DNA from: Scleromitrula shiraiana
Taxonomy: Eukaryota > Ascomycota > Leotiomycetes > Helotiales > Sclerotiniaceae
Assembly: GCA_028455995.1 (NCBI GenBank)
Contig: JABELC010000007.1
Location: 868,001 to 932,000, forward strand
DNA: 64,000 nt
Direction: 5' to 3'
Below the pieces are notes generated by a model. It saw only the letters and a list, made by a program, of their open reading frames with translations, had not been told where the DNA came from and ran no database searches. A program made the position numbers and the translations under genes. Positions 21,875 to 33,801 of the stretch are shown here, piece after piece (the first letter of the stretch is position 1; each line of letters starts with the position of its first letter).

Positions 21875-23907
21875 ATGCCTTCCGCTACAGCAACTAGTGC
21901 CACTCTTGGTGCTGGAAATGCCAACGATAACATTACTCGATTTGCTGCCCCATCTCGACCTTTAAGCCCTCGTGCTGAACATACCCTTTTCCATGACAAG
22001 ACAAGATGTTTCGTTTATGGTTTACAACCAAGAGCCGTTCAAGGCATGCTTGATTTCGATTTTATCTGCAAGAGAAAGACCCCTTCGGTTGCTGGTATCA
22101 TTTATACATTCGGTGGTCAATTCGTGAGCAAGATGTACTGGGGAACCAGCGAGACTTTGCTCCCAGTTTACCAAGATGTTACCAAGGCAATGGCCAAGCA
22201 CTCAGATGTTGACACTGTTGTCAACTTTGCTTCATCTCGAAGTGTTTACAGCTCAACCATGGAACTTTTGGAATATCCTCAAATTAAGTCGATTGCTATT
22301 ATTGCTGAGGGTGTACCTGAAAGAGTAAGTTATTAAAACTATAAATTGTATCTAGTCGTGTGCTCATCATTATTTAGCGTGCCCGTGAAATTCTCCACGC
22401 AGCAGCCAAGAAGGGTGTCACAATTATCGGCCCTGCCACCGTTGGTGGTATCAAGCCAGGATCTTTCAAGATTGGTAACACTGGTGGTATGATGGACAAC
22501 ATTGTTGCCTCCAAGCTTTACCGAAAGGGTTCCGTTGGATATGTCTCCAAGTCTGGTGGTATGTCTAACGAGCTTAACAACATTATCGCAAACACAACCG
22601 ATGGTGTATATGAGGGTGTTGCCATTGGTGGTGACAGATACCCAAGCACAACTTTCATCGACCATCTTTTAAGATATCAAGCCGACCCAGAATGTAAAAT
22701 TTTGGTTCTGTTAGGAGAAGTTGGTGGTGTTGAGGAATACAGAGTTATTGAGGCCGTTAAGAGTGGAGTTATCACCAAGCCAATTGTCGCATGGGCCATT
22801 GGTACTTGCGCAAGCATGTTCAAGACTGAGGTCCAATTCGGACACGCTGGTTCATTCGCCAACTCTCAACTTGAGACTGCTGCTGTCAAGAACAAGAGCA
22901 TGAGGGAAGCCGGATTCCACGTCCCAGAGACCTTCGAGGATATGCCAGCTACTCTTGCCGCTGTTTACCAAAACCTCGTTAAGGACGGAACTATCGTTCC
23001 ACAACCAGAGCCAATCGTACCAAAGATTCCCCTCGATTACTCATGGGCTCAAGAACTTGGTCTTATCCGAAAACCTGCCGCTTTCATTTCTACCATTTCT
23101 GATGACCGTGGACAAGAACTCTTATACGCTGGTATGCCAATTTCTGATGTCTTCAAGGAGGATATCGGAATTGGTGGTGTCATGTCTCTCCTTTGGTTCC
23201 GTCGTCGTCTCCCAGATTACGCCAGCAAGTTCCTTGAGATGGTTCTCATGCTTACTGCCGATCACGGTCCAGCTGTTTCTGGTGCCATGAACACCATTAT
23301 CACAACCAGAGCCGGAAAGGATCTTATCTCCGCTCTCGTTTCTGGTCTCTTGACCATCGGATCTAGATTCGGTGGTGCTCTTGACGGTGCTGCCGAGGAA
23401 TTCACCAAGGCTTTCGATAAGGGTCTCAGTCCACGTGATTTCGTCGACACCATGAGAAAGCAAAACAAGCTCATCCCAGGTATCGGCCACAAGGTCAAGT
23501 CAAGAAACAACCCAGATCTCCGTGTCGAGTTGGTCAAGGAATTCGTCAAGAAGCGTTTCCCAAGCTGCAAGATGCTCGACTACGCATTGGCCGTTGAATC
23601 CGTCACCACCTCCAAGAAAGACAACTTGATCTTGAACGTCGATGGTGCCGTCGCCGTCTGCTTCGTCGACTTGATGCGCAACTGTGGTGCGTTCAGTGCG
23701 GAGGAGGCTGAGGATTACATGAAGATGGGTGTTTTGAACGGTCTCTTCGTTCTTGGACGTAGTATCGGTTTGATTGCTCATTACCTTGATCAAAAGAGAT
23801 TGCGTACTGGTCTTTACAGACATCCTTGGGATGATATCACTTATCTCTTACCTTCTTTGTCTTCGGGTGCCCCGGGTACTGAGGGTCGTGTTGAGGTTCA
23901 GATGTAA
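21875..23907 (+). CDS. acl1: ATP-citrate lyase, C-terminal-type subunit (CoA-ligase + citrate synthase-like)
   Basis: Larger catalytic subunit of ATP-citrate lyase, partner of the divergent acl2 product. Two exons are inferred: 21875-22324 and 22378-23907, split by a 53-nt intron, 1980 nt (659 residues). The first part is a succinyl-CoA synthetase alpha-like module: GPATVGGIKPGSF, GYVSKSGGMSNELNN and the phosphohistidine motif FGHAGS with His at ~306. The second part is citrate synthase-like: the TADHGPAVSGAMNTI segment and PGIGHKVKSRNNPDLR, and it ends in YRHPWDDITYLLP. The start codon context matches that of acl2. Codon use in the second exon is strongly biased, as expected for an abundant protein. 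Confidence 0.97.
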
Positions 23908-23957
23908 GGTTGATGTTGTTTCTGGGATGGGTTGTAGACTGGATTGGTTGGTAGGAC

Positions 23958-23988
23958 GGATGGATGGATGGATGGATGGATGGATGGG
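23958..23988 (+). repeat. (GGAT)n microsatellite
   Basis: Tandem ATGG/GGAT units just after the acl1 stop; a second, shorter array lies at about 24085-24107. Confidence 0.95.
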
Positions 23989-24350
23989 GTTATTTAAACC
24001 ATAGAGCATGCTTTTTACAGTTTTTGTTTCCGCTGCGAAATGGGTTGATTCGTTGGAGTTTTTAAAAGATGAGATAAAGATAGTATGGATGGATGGATGG
24101 ATGGATGAGATAAATGACATGAATTGATATCGATCGATAAAATTCATTGTCGAATGTAGTAGATCAGATAGCAAGCAAGAGAGATGTGGATTCGCTATTA
24201 CACACGTTGATATTAGCAATCTTTAATGGACCATGAGAAATTCAAATACAATATAGATGTCTTTTTTTTTTCTAAGGAGATTGAAATTGATGTGATGTGA
24301 TGTGATGTGAGATGTTTGTTTGATTGATCATATAATAGCTATTGTAGCTA

Positions 24351-24414
24351 TCCATCTCCATATCCATATCCATATCCATATCCATCTCCATATCCATATC
24401 CATATCCATATCCA
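24351..24414 (+). repeat. (CCATAT)n array
   Basis: Tandem CCATAT hexamers with CCATCT interruptions. Confidence 0.95.
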
Positions 24415-24771
24415 TGTGCTATCTATCGTATTACATCATATCCTGATATCCTGATATCCTAATATCCTGCATATTGCGAATGTATCCAGCGAAATCCAAC
24501 CAAAATATAACCAGACTAACGCCCTTCCTTCCTTTTATTTCTTGTACTGTTTGTACTGTTTGTTTGTACCGTTTGTTTGTTCCCTCATTACCAGTAACCT
24601 GTAAAATCCACTCCGTCATATCCCATCACGTCACGTCATATCATACTAATCATATCATATTATATCTTACAACCCCTGCGCATCCCCTTTCACCCCTTTC
24701 CCTTTCTCTGCTCTCTGCTCTCTTCTCTGTTCTCTCTTCTCTCTTCTCTCTCCCCTCATCCCATAACCCCA

Positions 24772-25615
24772 CTAACTCATCAACTCATCCGTAATCGCCC
24801 TCTCCCTCTCCCCCTCCCCCCCCTTCTCCCCCTCCCTCATCAACACAGCCAACACTTCAATCGGCGGATTAAGACCTAACTCTGAAGCTCGGTGCCAGCG
24901 CGCCGTGCGGGAGATGCCTATTGCTGGCTTTAAGACTATTAGCTTTCTATCCATTTCTCCCACGCTCTCTCGCTCCCTCGCCTGATGAAAATAAATCCCA
25001 GGTCGGGGTAGGGGGGTTAGAATGAGGGGAGGGGAGTTGAGTAGGGGAAAGGATTAAAGGATTAAAGGGGTAAATAGGAATCAAAACCAAAAAATAAAAA
25101 TAAAAAAATAAAAAATAAAAAATAAAAAAATAAAAAAAGAATAAACCTACACCAAACTGACTCATACAATCCCATTCCCTCAACACCTTCTCCTCAACCC
25201 CCAGATCCCCCTGATGAACCCGCGGCGCCAACCGTTTCGCCTCTCGCGCTCGCCAGTATCGCTTGATCGAGGCTTGGCTTAGGGTGCGCGCTTGGGTTTC
25301 GACTTCTTTTTCGGGTTTTACGTCTGACTTGATACCCTTGTGTACTGATACATGTTCTTTTTCTTTTTCTTCGGCTTGCGTATCTAAATCTTGAGAATGA
25401 AAGTGCTCCCCATCTTTCACGTGCTGAACAGGAGAAGCATTCTTAGAGCCAGTCTTATCATTCGCGGTTGGTGTAAGGGAGTGAGGAGACTGGGATTTGA
25501 CACGGGATGATTTGGAGGAGTGAGCCTTGCTGATTTTGGATGGATTTTGGAAGGGGAGGGTTGTTTGATTCGAGGGGGTGGAGGAGAGACGGGAGGAGGT
25601 GCGGCGGGGGGGCAT
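24772..25615 (-). CDS. CDM1: DNA polymerase delta subunit 4 (Cdm1/POLD4 family)
   Basis: Small accessory subunit of replicative DNA polymerase delta. Two exons are inferred: 25615-25151 and 24927-24772, 621 nt (206 residues). An N-terminal PCNA-binding (PIP-like) motif QTTLPF lies at residues ~17-22 after a basic MPPRR start. It is followed by a long Ser/Lys/Glu-rich disordered linker and the conserved C-terminal module: SIKRYWRAREAKRLAPRVHQ, LREWDCMSQFG, then PAIGISRTARWHRA and LGLNPPIEVLAVL. The splice junction keeps the conserved FGP..GI..R..RW pattern only if the donor is GTAGGT at 25150; the overlapping GTGTAG two bases upstream would break it. The 223-nt intron holds an A/T tract. Confidence 0.9.
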
Positions 25616-26868
25616 GGTTGGGTTTGGTTTGGGGGTTGCTGGTGGTGAGAGGTGAGGTGGGAGGTGAGGGGTTCTCTGAACAGGTTGTGTAGATATGTTT
25701 GTATTGACAGATTGACACTTGAGTATGGATTTTGAATTCGCAGGGATCATGTATTAATTGATTGATATTGTAGTTAGGAATTGAAGTTGATGGGATAATC
25801 AAATGAAGTTGTCGTTAATACAATGAATGATACTAACTAAGCCTTAGTATGACGACAAGAACAATCCCAAACCCCAAAACTTTGGCCCAGCAACCGCCTT
25901 GTCTTGGAGTGCTTATTCAAAATAGGGTTTAGCGTACTTCTTAGATAAGCCAAAAAATCGGTGGTTTTTTTCTGGGACGCTAGGAACGCAACCGAGTTCG
26001 AAGCTTTTTTTTTTGTTGGGAGCTCGGGTGGTTTTTGGATTGGTACCCCTGGATTTTTTTTAATAGATGGTTTTGACTTTTAGAGTAGACAGTTGGTTTG
26101 AGTTAGAGGGTGTGATGCGTGTGTGAGATTTTAGTTTTAGGTGGGCGTGTAAGTGTAAGTGAATTTTTTGGATTTTTGTGCGAGGGAGGGGGATGTGATT
26201 ATATGATATGATATGATATGATTTTAAGTGAATGGGTGAAATTGGTTGGTTTATTGAATGAATGAAGTCATTCTCTGTATTAATTTCATTCTCTATATGT
26301 TTTTCTCTGAATGAAGATTCCTAGCTTCAGGTTTCTGGCTGTGTTTCGATTTACGTTGTGGTAACTTCTAAGGTTGTCGAAGATTGTGGATGAAAGTGGA
26401 AATAGAATGGAAAGACTAGAAGTCTCTAGCACTCAAATTGAGGATATACTAGATGTTTTCCATGTCTAGATATATTCAATCTATAAGGGAGGTTCAAGCA
26501 AACTTTCAAGCAAACTCTTCGGGTTGTTTTTCTCTCGCACAAGACAGAATGAGGTTGCAGGTAGAGGGACACTTGGTCTTTTATACCACACCCATATAAA
26601 TTCGTTGAAATAATTGTATTACTACTAGAATGCTAACGATATATGTATTATCAAATGCTATTTCATGAGGAGGAAAATAAGACAAAGAAACATCATAGAA
26701 GAGAATATGACCTGTTGCATCGCACCCTTTTAACATATATTTCAAGCCAACCTTTGCTCTATCTCTCTCCCGATTTGTAATGATTCCCGTTCCTCCCATA
26801 ATATTGTCTGCGCAAGAAATGATAATAGTAAAATTGTTGTTCCTTCCCATATCGGATTACCAGTCTCC
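25616..26868. other. Spacer upstream of the polymerase delta subunit gene
   Basis: About 1.25 kb of AT-rich sequence with homopolymers and a short ATATG repeat near 26200. A 90-codon minus-strand frame at 26581-26850 shows no family resemblance. Confidence 0.45.
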
Positions 26869-28070
26869 TTAATCATGAAATCTGTTGCGTTGTCGAAGTC
26901 TGAAATTGCGTTGAGCTGTCTTCATCTGCTCCTCAGTCAAAGGACCCTCAGCAATCTTCTTCGGAATCACCGTCCACTCCCCCTCCACCATCCTAATTCT
27001 ATGACCAGAAAGTGTTCTCAAACCCCTACTCCCATGGGCACCAACCGCCGGAGTTCTAATTTCAACTCTCTCAACACTCTCCAATGCATTTGGGTTTCCC
27101 TTTTCCGCAGCCGACTTTCTCTTCCCATTCCAATACTCACTGATACTCTTAACCCCTTGACATTTCCACAACTCATCATTAAACTTGACCAAATCCCTCG
27201 CCAACACCATCTCCCGCTCATATGGCACCGCATTCCTCACAAGCTTAACCTCCCTACACGCCTGAAAAACAGCAACCACACTCCAAAGCGGATGAAAATT
27301 CAACGGGCCCTCCCAAACAACCCGCTGAACGCGCATCTGATCCACAGATTCCGGATGCGGCCAAAACAGCTGATGCGCCGTACAATCAACCGCCTCGGTA
27401 CAACTCGCCAGCAAGCCATCCATGGCGAAATCAAAATACACGCGCGCGTTGGATGGCTGGCCGGCCCTGTTGGTGCCGAATGAGAGAGCGTAGTGCTTGA
27501 GGCCGATGACGCGGGATTCGTGCGTGGTGTGCAGCAGAGCGGGGATGTCGGGGTTGGTGATGTGGGTACATGTGTTGGTGGAGTCGGTGCGTCGTGTGAG
27601 TTTGAGGTAGCGACCTTCGCGCGAGAGATCCCAGATGTAGTGGCGGATTTCGGCGGGGAAGTATTTGAAGTAGGCGAATTTTGTGGGGTCGAGTTTGGCG
27701 GCTCTAAGGAGGGAGGCAGCTTCGTATTAGTAAGGGTGTGTCGTGTGGTGGGGTGGTGAGGTTACTTACTCTTCGTCTCTGGAATCTTGAGTTTGAGACC
27801 GAGTTATAATGCCGGGTTTGATGTTTTTTTGAATGGTTGCACTGTGGATTTTTATGAGGTTAGTTTTAGTTGCAAGATCGGATAGGGGGTCGTTAAAGAA
27901 GAAGAGAAGATAGTAGGGGGGAAAACTTACAGTTCATTCTCAACTTCTTCTTTCGCCTTGAGTCTAAGAACAACTTTTGACTCAGCAATTCTAGGGATCA
28001 ACTCAGAGACAGAGGTACAAGTAGGATCAGAAGCAATTGCTTGTTTGGTTGATGATGTTGGTGTAGACAT
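26869..28070 (-). CDS. 2EXR domain-containing protein
   Basis: Member of a large filamentous-fungal family of unknown function defined by the 2EXR domain (two E-x-R motifs). Three exons are inferred on the minus strand: 28070-27931, 27841-27770 and 27703-26869, 1047 nt (348 residues). The domain starts near residue 77 with TKFAYFKYFPAEIRHYIWDL, the first E-I-R. IPALLHTTHESRVIGL (the second E-S-R) follows, then YALSFG and VYFDFAMDGL. The C-terminal half is less conserved and ends in a basic TAQRNFRLRQRNRFHD. The first two exons encode a Ser/Thr-rich and charged leader. Role unknown. Confidence 0.85.
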
Positions 28071-29001
28071 GATACCGATCTACAATATATTAGCCCCCCG
28101 ATCTAGGCTATCGCCCAACATCTCAAAAACCACATGTCTAACCGGCAATAAATAAAATTCATACATACCTCTCCGCAAAGATCTGAACGGTTGTGTTATT
28201 GTAATACTATTGTGCTGCGCTGAAAGGGAAAAAAAGACGCACTAAGATGGACGATTTTATAATAGCAAGTTGTGGTTTTGAAGTTTACAAAACTAGCAAC
28301 GAAAAAGAAAAAAAACGAACAAGATATAGACGACTTTCCGGTCCGAAATATGGCTTCATGATGAACATTTGGTCAGGGCGCATCTAGTTTGTGGGGCTTG
28401 GGGGGAAAGTCGATAGATATATTCACTATTTACGGATGGGACAAAAGAGGGAAACTGAGGCATTTGGGCATGTTATCTGGGTATGTGGGATGTTTTTAGG
28501 GCGGGATTGGGGAGTGAATGGGATGCAGAGATTTCATCTTTGAATGTGATCGGAAGGAATAGATGGAATTATTAGAGGGGTGTTCATCTGCAGATGAATC
28601 GTAGATTTGTGCTATTTTGAGTAGAAGAACGATTTCGGCGAGGAATATTAATGTTGAGTTGGAAGTGTTAGTTGAGAATAGTTATGTGTGCTAATAAGAT
28701 TGGAATCGTATTTTATGGTATGAAATTGAATTTATGGTATGAAATTGAATTTATGTTTGGAAATATCGATGGTCTAATAATAAACTTTCGCTTGAATTTG
28801 ATTGCGGTCTATATCATTCAATGAGAACGTACCATACAGTAGAATCAGATGTAATCCGGATTCACTATTCCATATGACCTGATCCAACCCCTCGATTCGA
28901 TCTAAATTCGACATTGTGACCTCGCTCGAAATTAAAACTTGACTTCTCCCAGCTACCTTCTTCACACTATACAACATTCTAATCGCCATCTTTCTAACTT
29001 C
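28071..29001. other. Spacer between amidase 3' end and 2EXR gene
   Basis: AT-rich. Includes a tandem copy of a ~25-bp segment (TTTATGGTATGAAATTGAAT, repeated near 28712 and 28733). A 71-codon minus-strand frame just below the amidase stop looks spurious. Confidence 0.45.
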
Positions 29002-30957
29002 TCATGAAACACCAGCTCCCTTCAATGCCTCAGAAATAATTCCAACTATATCCAACACTTTTTCCTCTTCCAATCGACGTCCCACACATTGCAAGGAAAT
29101 AGGTGTGCCATGATAAAACTCAGCATCGTAATCTGCTTGAATCTTTGCATCTTTTGAATTTAGGGGTGTCCAATCTTCTCCTCTTGCTACATCCACATTT
29201 TGATCTGCAGATGTTACGGGGAATGTGCAAGCCGGGTAGTCTGGTTTTTGTGGCCTTGTTAGCATTTTCTAGTTTGGATACGTGGAGTAATGTGTGCAGT
29301 TGGGCAATGTTATGACGTGAGATAATGTTGTGAAATTAGACAATGTTGTTGAAGTAAGGAAATAATCGATCTAGGAGTTATGAAGTAGGGGCAGTACTGC
29401 AAACATACCTAATAAATTCCAAACCGCCGTGAAGTTAACAGCGAACATGTCCTCCTTCTGAGTAACACCTAATCGTGCCGCCGTCCACGGACTGACTGGT
29501 GAAATAATGGCGTCCATAATCGCACCATCATCTCCCGTCTTTGTCCATAGATCTAGATACTCCTTCTGGAAAGCATTTCTTTTCAATATCATCTCTCTCA
29601 ACTTAGTTGGACCCAAAGTTTCTTCCCCTGCGTCATACGCCACTTCATAATTTCTCATGCTTCCAAACACCGGCTCGTCATGTTGACGGGTGTGTTGAAG
29701 AATAGTGGCCCCTCCAAGAGTATAGAAGGCACTGTTCGTCATTTGAGTCATTTGCGGGTGGTTGTGGGGCTTCCATGGAAAGACTTTATGACCGGTACGT
29801 TCGAGTGCGCTCTTGGTGAGTTGAAGACCGCGTGCGATGGGTGGGTGAACACTAATTTCTCCATCATTGTCGAAAATTATGCCAATTTGGAGGGGACGGT
29901 TTGGTGGCTGGATGGTGTTCTCTCGCCATGGGAGAGGGATACATTTGGGATCGTAAAGCCAGGGGGAGACAGAGGTAGATAGAACGGATTTACAATATAG
30001 CTGGAGCGAAGAAAGGCATTTAGACATGGGACCATTGACAGAAGTGATAAAATCTTGACCTGAAATACCGGACTGAGTACCGTAGTTAGGGAATCGGCCA
30101 AAACTGTTGGTTGTGTTACTATTGTTTAGGAACGTACGTTGAGATATATGTAAATACGTACGATGGTCTCAACCCATATAATCCATTGAATGCACTTGGA
30201 ATTCTAATACTTCCTCCTATATCCGTCCCAACTCCCAAAGGACTTCCCCTCATCGCCAGAAGTACACCCTCCCCACCCGTACTTCCACCAGATGTCGTTC
30301 CTCTGTGATAAGCACCATTAGTTTCTCCCCATACGTTAGAAACAGACTCCATCATCATCATGGCAACGGGCACTGCCGTTTTGACGTAAAATACAGCGCC
30401 AAGTTTGGCAAGTAAAGTTACAAGTACGGTCTCCTCTTCTGCTTTGGTGGAGATATTCGCGTAGCATGCCATCCCGATGGAAGATGGATGAGGAGGGGTA
30501 ATGAAACAATCTTTCAAAGAGATAGGAAGCCCGTGAAGAGGTCCAATAACTTCACCAGTTCTAGAAAGGTAATTATCTAGAAACTGAGCTCGTTCAATAG
30601 CAGAGGAAACAAACACTTCCGTTAAGCAATTTGTCTAGGTTGCCTCGTTAGTCAACATATCATGAATGAACAGGCATAACAAACCAGTTGGTGTGCCACA
30701 ACAGCAGCCTTAGAAAATGCTTTTGTAACCTCTACAGAGGTCCATATTCTCTTTCGAATCTTCTCAAGTATATCTTCCGCGTTAGTTTCAATAATCTCTA
30801 GCTCGTCTTTCATGAAATGTCCCGATGACTTTGGGAAGTCAACCACATTCTGAGGTAAGTTCGACAGAGATTCATCAGGAAGAAGATATTCTTTTGGTAA
30901 AGCATCAGCTCGACGACTTTGTGCAATATTTGCAATCTCTTTGTAATGTTGTCCCAT
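29002..30957 (-). CDS. Amidase signature family hydrolase (acetamidase / fatty-acid amide hydrolase-like)
   Basis: Hydrolyses amides to acid and ammonia; substrate not determinable here. Four exons are inferred: 30957-30685, 30634-30162, 30118-29409 and 29240-29002, 1695 nt (564 residues), a typical fungal length. The Ser-cisSer-Lys triad is visible: Lys132 in GLPISLKDCF, Ser209 in TSGGSTGGE and nucleophile Ser233 in VGTDIGGSIRIP. Other family signatures are LLAKLGAVFYVKT, FNGLYGLRPS and, near the end, DYPACTFPVT and GTPISLQCVGRRLEEEKVL. No signal peptide is seen, so it is probably cytosolic. The start gives MGQHYKEIANIAQSRRADALP, typical of fungal acetamidases. Confidence 0.92.
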
Positions 30958-31688
30958 TATCGTGGGGTGGAACTGATCTATTCTATATGCAGGATGATCG
31001 CAACAACCAACAAAGGGGGTTTAAGGTATTTTGACAAATGTTGAAATATGTTCTCATCAATGATCTAAAGAAGATATACTTATCTACCTACCGTATAGTA
31101 TGTATTGAGGTTGCGTCCCATCAGGTTGATAACTTTCCAATTAGCTTGCAAGGTTTCCCCGCAACCTGCAGCCGTATCTTGGTGGCGCTTTCCGACCTCG
31201 GCAAGTGCTAACATTGATACTCATGAATTAAAATATAATCAATACAGTGAAAGTAGAGAGCGGCATAATGATGATGGTGGCTCATTCAATTATATTGAAT
31301 TATATGAAGAAATTATACATGAGGAATTCTAATACGACATGACATTTTTCCGGCATTAGCTCGAGCATGCTAGAATAAAGACCATAACTCATCCCACAAG
31401 TGATTCTATCACAAAACGCAACATTCCTGGGTATTGAATCATACACTCGAAGCAAACCCATTTCTAACCACTATATACGACTGCACGTTTTGAATTCAGA
31501 CCCTTTATCGGTATTTACGTTCAAAACGCCAAAATCTGATATCAAGAGGTTGATATCCGTATCGCTAGCTGCCGTTCCAGCTGTTTGAAGCGCAATTTGC
31601 TGTCCTGCGCTTTCACAAGCATGGGTGGTGATCTTGTTGGTTACATTAATTTACTGTTAGATATGTTGATCTGATGTATGTTCAATGT
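30958..31688. other. Spacer between amidase and small secreted protein gene
   Basis: AT-rich; short frames on both strands, none convincing. Confidence 0.45.
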
Positions 31689-32012
31689 TTAGGCCATTGG
31701 ATGTCTAAAAGCATACAAAGCAATAGCCCCTGCACTTTCAGTCCTATCTGCAAGATTTGCTTTTGATGCTGTGTTGTTTGCTCGACCCCCATCAGTGCAA
31801 CTAGAAATTGCGTCCATTTCGGCAGTAGTCAAAGTTGCTGCGTTGGCACCGCCGGTTCCGAGCTTGTATATCGCTGCCATGGCGGCGGCAGGTATTGTGA
31901 GGGATGATTGAGATTTTACGCCAGCAAGTACGGTGGCTACGTTCGCAGTACTGAGGACGGATGCAGATGCAGAGCCAAGGATGGCAAGGAGGACGGTAGT
32001 CGATATCTCCAT
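31689..32012 (-). CDS. Small alanine-rich putative secreted protein
   Basis: Uninterrupted frame of 107 residues. The first ~18-25 residues (MEISTTVLLAILGSASAS) form a plausible cleavable signal peptide. The mature part is rich in Ala, Ser and Thr, has one cysteine (SSCTDGG) and no recognised domain. Its size and export signal make it a possible apoplastic or effector-like protein, but with a single cysteine and no known family this is only inference. The frame lacks introns; a different 3' end through splicing is possible. Confidence 0.5.
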   Translation of the reverse strand: MEISTTVLLAILGSASASVLSTANVATVLAGVKSQSSLTIPAAAMAAIYKLGTGGANAATLTTAEMDAISSCTDGGRANNTASKANLADRTESAGAIALYAFRHPMA

Positions 32013-32936
32013 GATTATAAGTTCTTTTGAATGGTAAAAATAGATAGAGATATAAAGAGTGAATAGAAATGAATTGATGGGTATAAAAATTAAAAATGTT
32101 TAAAAAGATCGACCAGCGTTCGAAGAAAGAATGAAGAGATAGAGAAGATACTATCAAATTTCGGAGACATCATGACCAACTTACAGGATGAACTTGCTAC
32201 CCTAGAAGCGACTTCAATGTAACATCGGACGCTGACATCTTTGAAACGAAGGGGGAACCATCTGGGGATAAGCGAAGGAGTTGATGATAAACTTCGTCTG
32301 ATCTTCAAAGTGACAAGGAAATTTTTGATCTGAAACGGCTTGAAAGGAAACTTCCCCATGAAATCTACTCCAATAGGAAGTTCGGACAAAGAAAGATAAT
32401 AAATACAACCTACATTACCACTGCACTCTAGCTATATCCTACCTAGAGAATAGGTATGAACCACGAGTGATGGCATGGAGGGGGGTAGGCAAATGTCCCG
32501 AAAGTATGCTCTGTAGCCAAGCAAGCTTTCTGGACGGAAAGGACTGAAGTTGTAGCATCTAGAGTAGTTTAACCTCATATTTCTAGTACCATTTAAGATA
32601 AAAGTTATATTAGATGTTACAATATTGTGTCCGCTAAATAAAGTCACACTCCGTTGAAAAAGAGAAGAGGCGAGCTGAATTTTGGGGATATAGAGTCGTT
32701 ATGCCATAATCTTTAGACGTTGAACCCATAGTGTAGTAGGAAAAACGCATATGCTCATATGGGGTCCACATTCACATTTGGTTTTCACATGTATTTGTTG
32801 AAGGTTTAAAGGCCATATTTGTTTTATTCCATAGCGACGCCATATCCCTTGTTGTAGTCCCCACCCATCCCAAATATTTGTGAACGCCATCATAAGTCTC
32901 GATCGTTATGTTGTTGTTAAGATTGTGGCAGGCAGA
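32013..32936. other. Spacer between secreted protein and elongin C genes
   Basis: Several short overlapping frames on the minus strand at 32090-32408, none resembling a known family. No gene called. Confidence 0.4.
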
Positions 32937-33801
32937 TTAGGCTAGGAACAAGGTCAGCACTGAGAAGAAAATGTTAAAATGTACTGCGAAGATGTAAACA
33001 CTTACTATCCAAGTAATCAGCCGCCATCAATAACTCCAAACATAACTCTGGAGGAATCTCCATGTCTGGTACATTCTCCGAGTTACGATACTTGTAATTA
33101 TAGTAGAAGTATTCGGCCACCTTCTCAAGAACAATACCACTGTTAATTGATGTTATTGTTAGTAAAATAGATGTATGAATAGCTTTAGCAATGTTATGCT
33201 GAGCATAGATTGGTAGCAACTGTAGAACTGTAGAACTGTAGAACTGTATAGAATCATCACCATTCCTAAATGGCATCAGATAATACAATTAATTGTAGGC
33301 TTTGTTAATTGACGAGAAAAGAATCTTTGGGAGAAGAAAAGTCTGTCGGCCTTATTTAAGAGGAAGGAAAAGCGGGTCTCAGATCAAGTGTATAATAAGA
33401 ACATCCAGCATCACTACATCCTTGGAAAAAAGGAAGAGGGTCTGTATGACAGTTTTCGCGATCATCACCGACACCCGTTTATTCTTGTATTTGTTGTTGA
33501 AAAAGAAAATAGAGACAAACAGAAGTTATGAATGAGAAGAGAAACTAAGGAAACGCATACTTTATTTCTTCGAAACGACAGATTCCTTTTTGAGATTCCT
33601 CCCAACCACCTATACAAGAGTAGAGCTGTTAGATCTGATTTTTTTTGATGCAAGGCAGAATGCTTGAGGATGGGTTAACTGACTTGTAGTATCTAACATC
33701 TTTCTGATAGCACCCGCTGTGCAAGCAGCTTCTCTGAGTACAACAAATTCAAAACCATCGCTGGAAATGAGAGTAACATATTTACTTGGAGTAGTTGCCA
33801 T
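32937..33801 (-). CDS. ELC1: Elongin C
   Basis: Skp1-fold adaptor that joins BC-box proteins to cullin ubiquitin ligases. Four exons are inferred on the minus strand: 33801-33684, 33609-33561, 33139-33006 and 32941-32937, 306 nt (101 residues), the exact size expected. Visible motifs are KYVTLISSDGFEFVVLREAA at the start, CRFEEINSGIVLEKVAEYFYY in the middle, and IPPELCLELLMAADYLD at the end. The final exon contributes only two bases plus the stop codon (giving LDT), and the first donor is a weak GTCAGT. The large intron between exons 2 and 3 is 421 nt. Identity is firm; exact terminal exon is likely but not certain. Confidence 0.9.

Larger units (their letters stand above)
23908..24771. other. 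Convergent spacer with simple repeats
   Basis: Faces the 3' ends of acl1 and the polymerase delta subunit gene. Rich in GGAT, TGATG and CCATAT repeats; no gene. Confidence 0.5.

Noticed and set aside
26581..26850. 89-codon minus-strand frame
   Set aside because: No family, no signal peptide and no splice partner; probably chance.
26875..27483. 202-codon plus-strand frame over the 2EXR gene
   Set aside because: Antisense to the conserved 2EXR coding exon.
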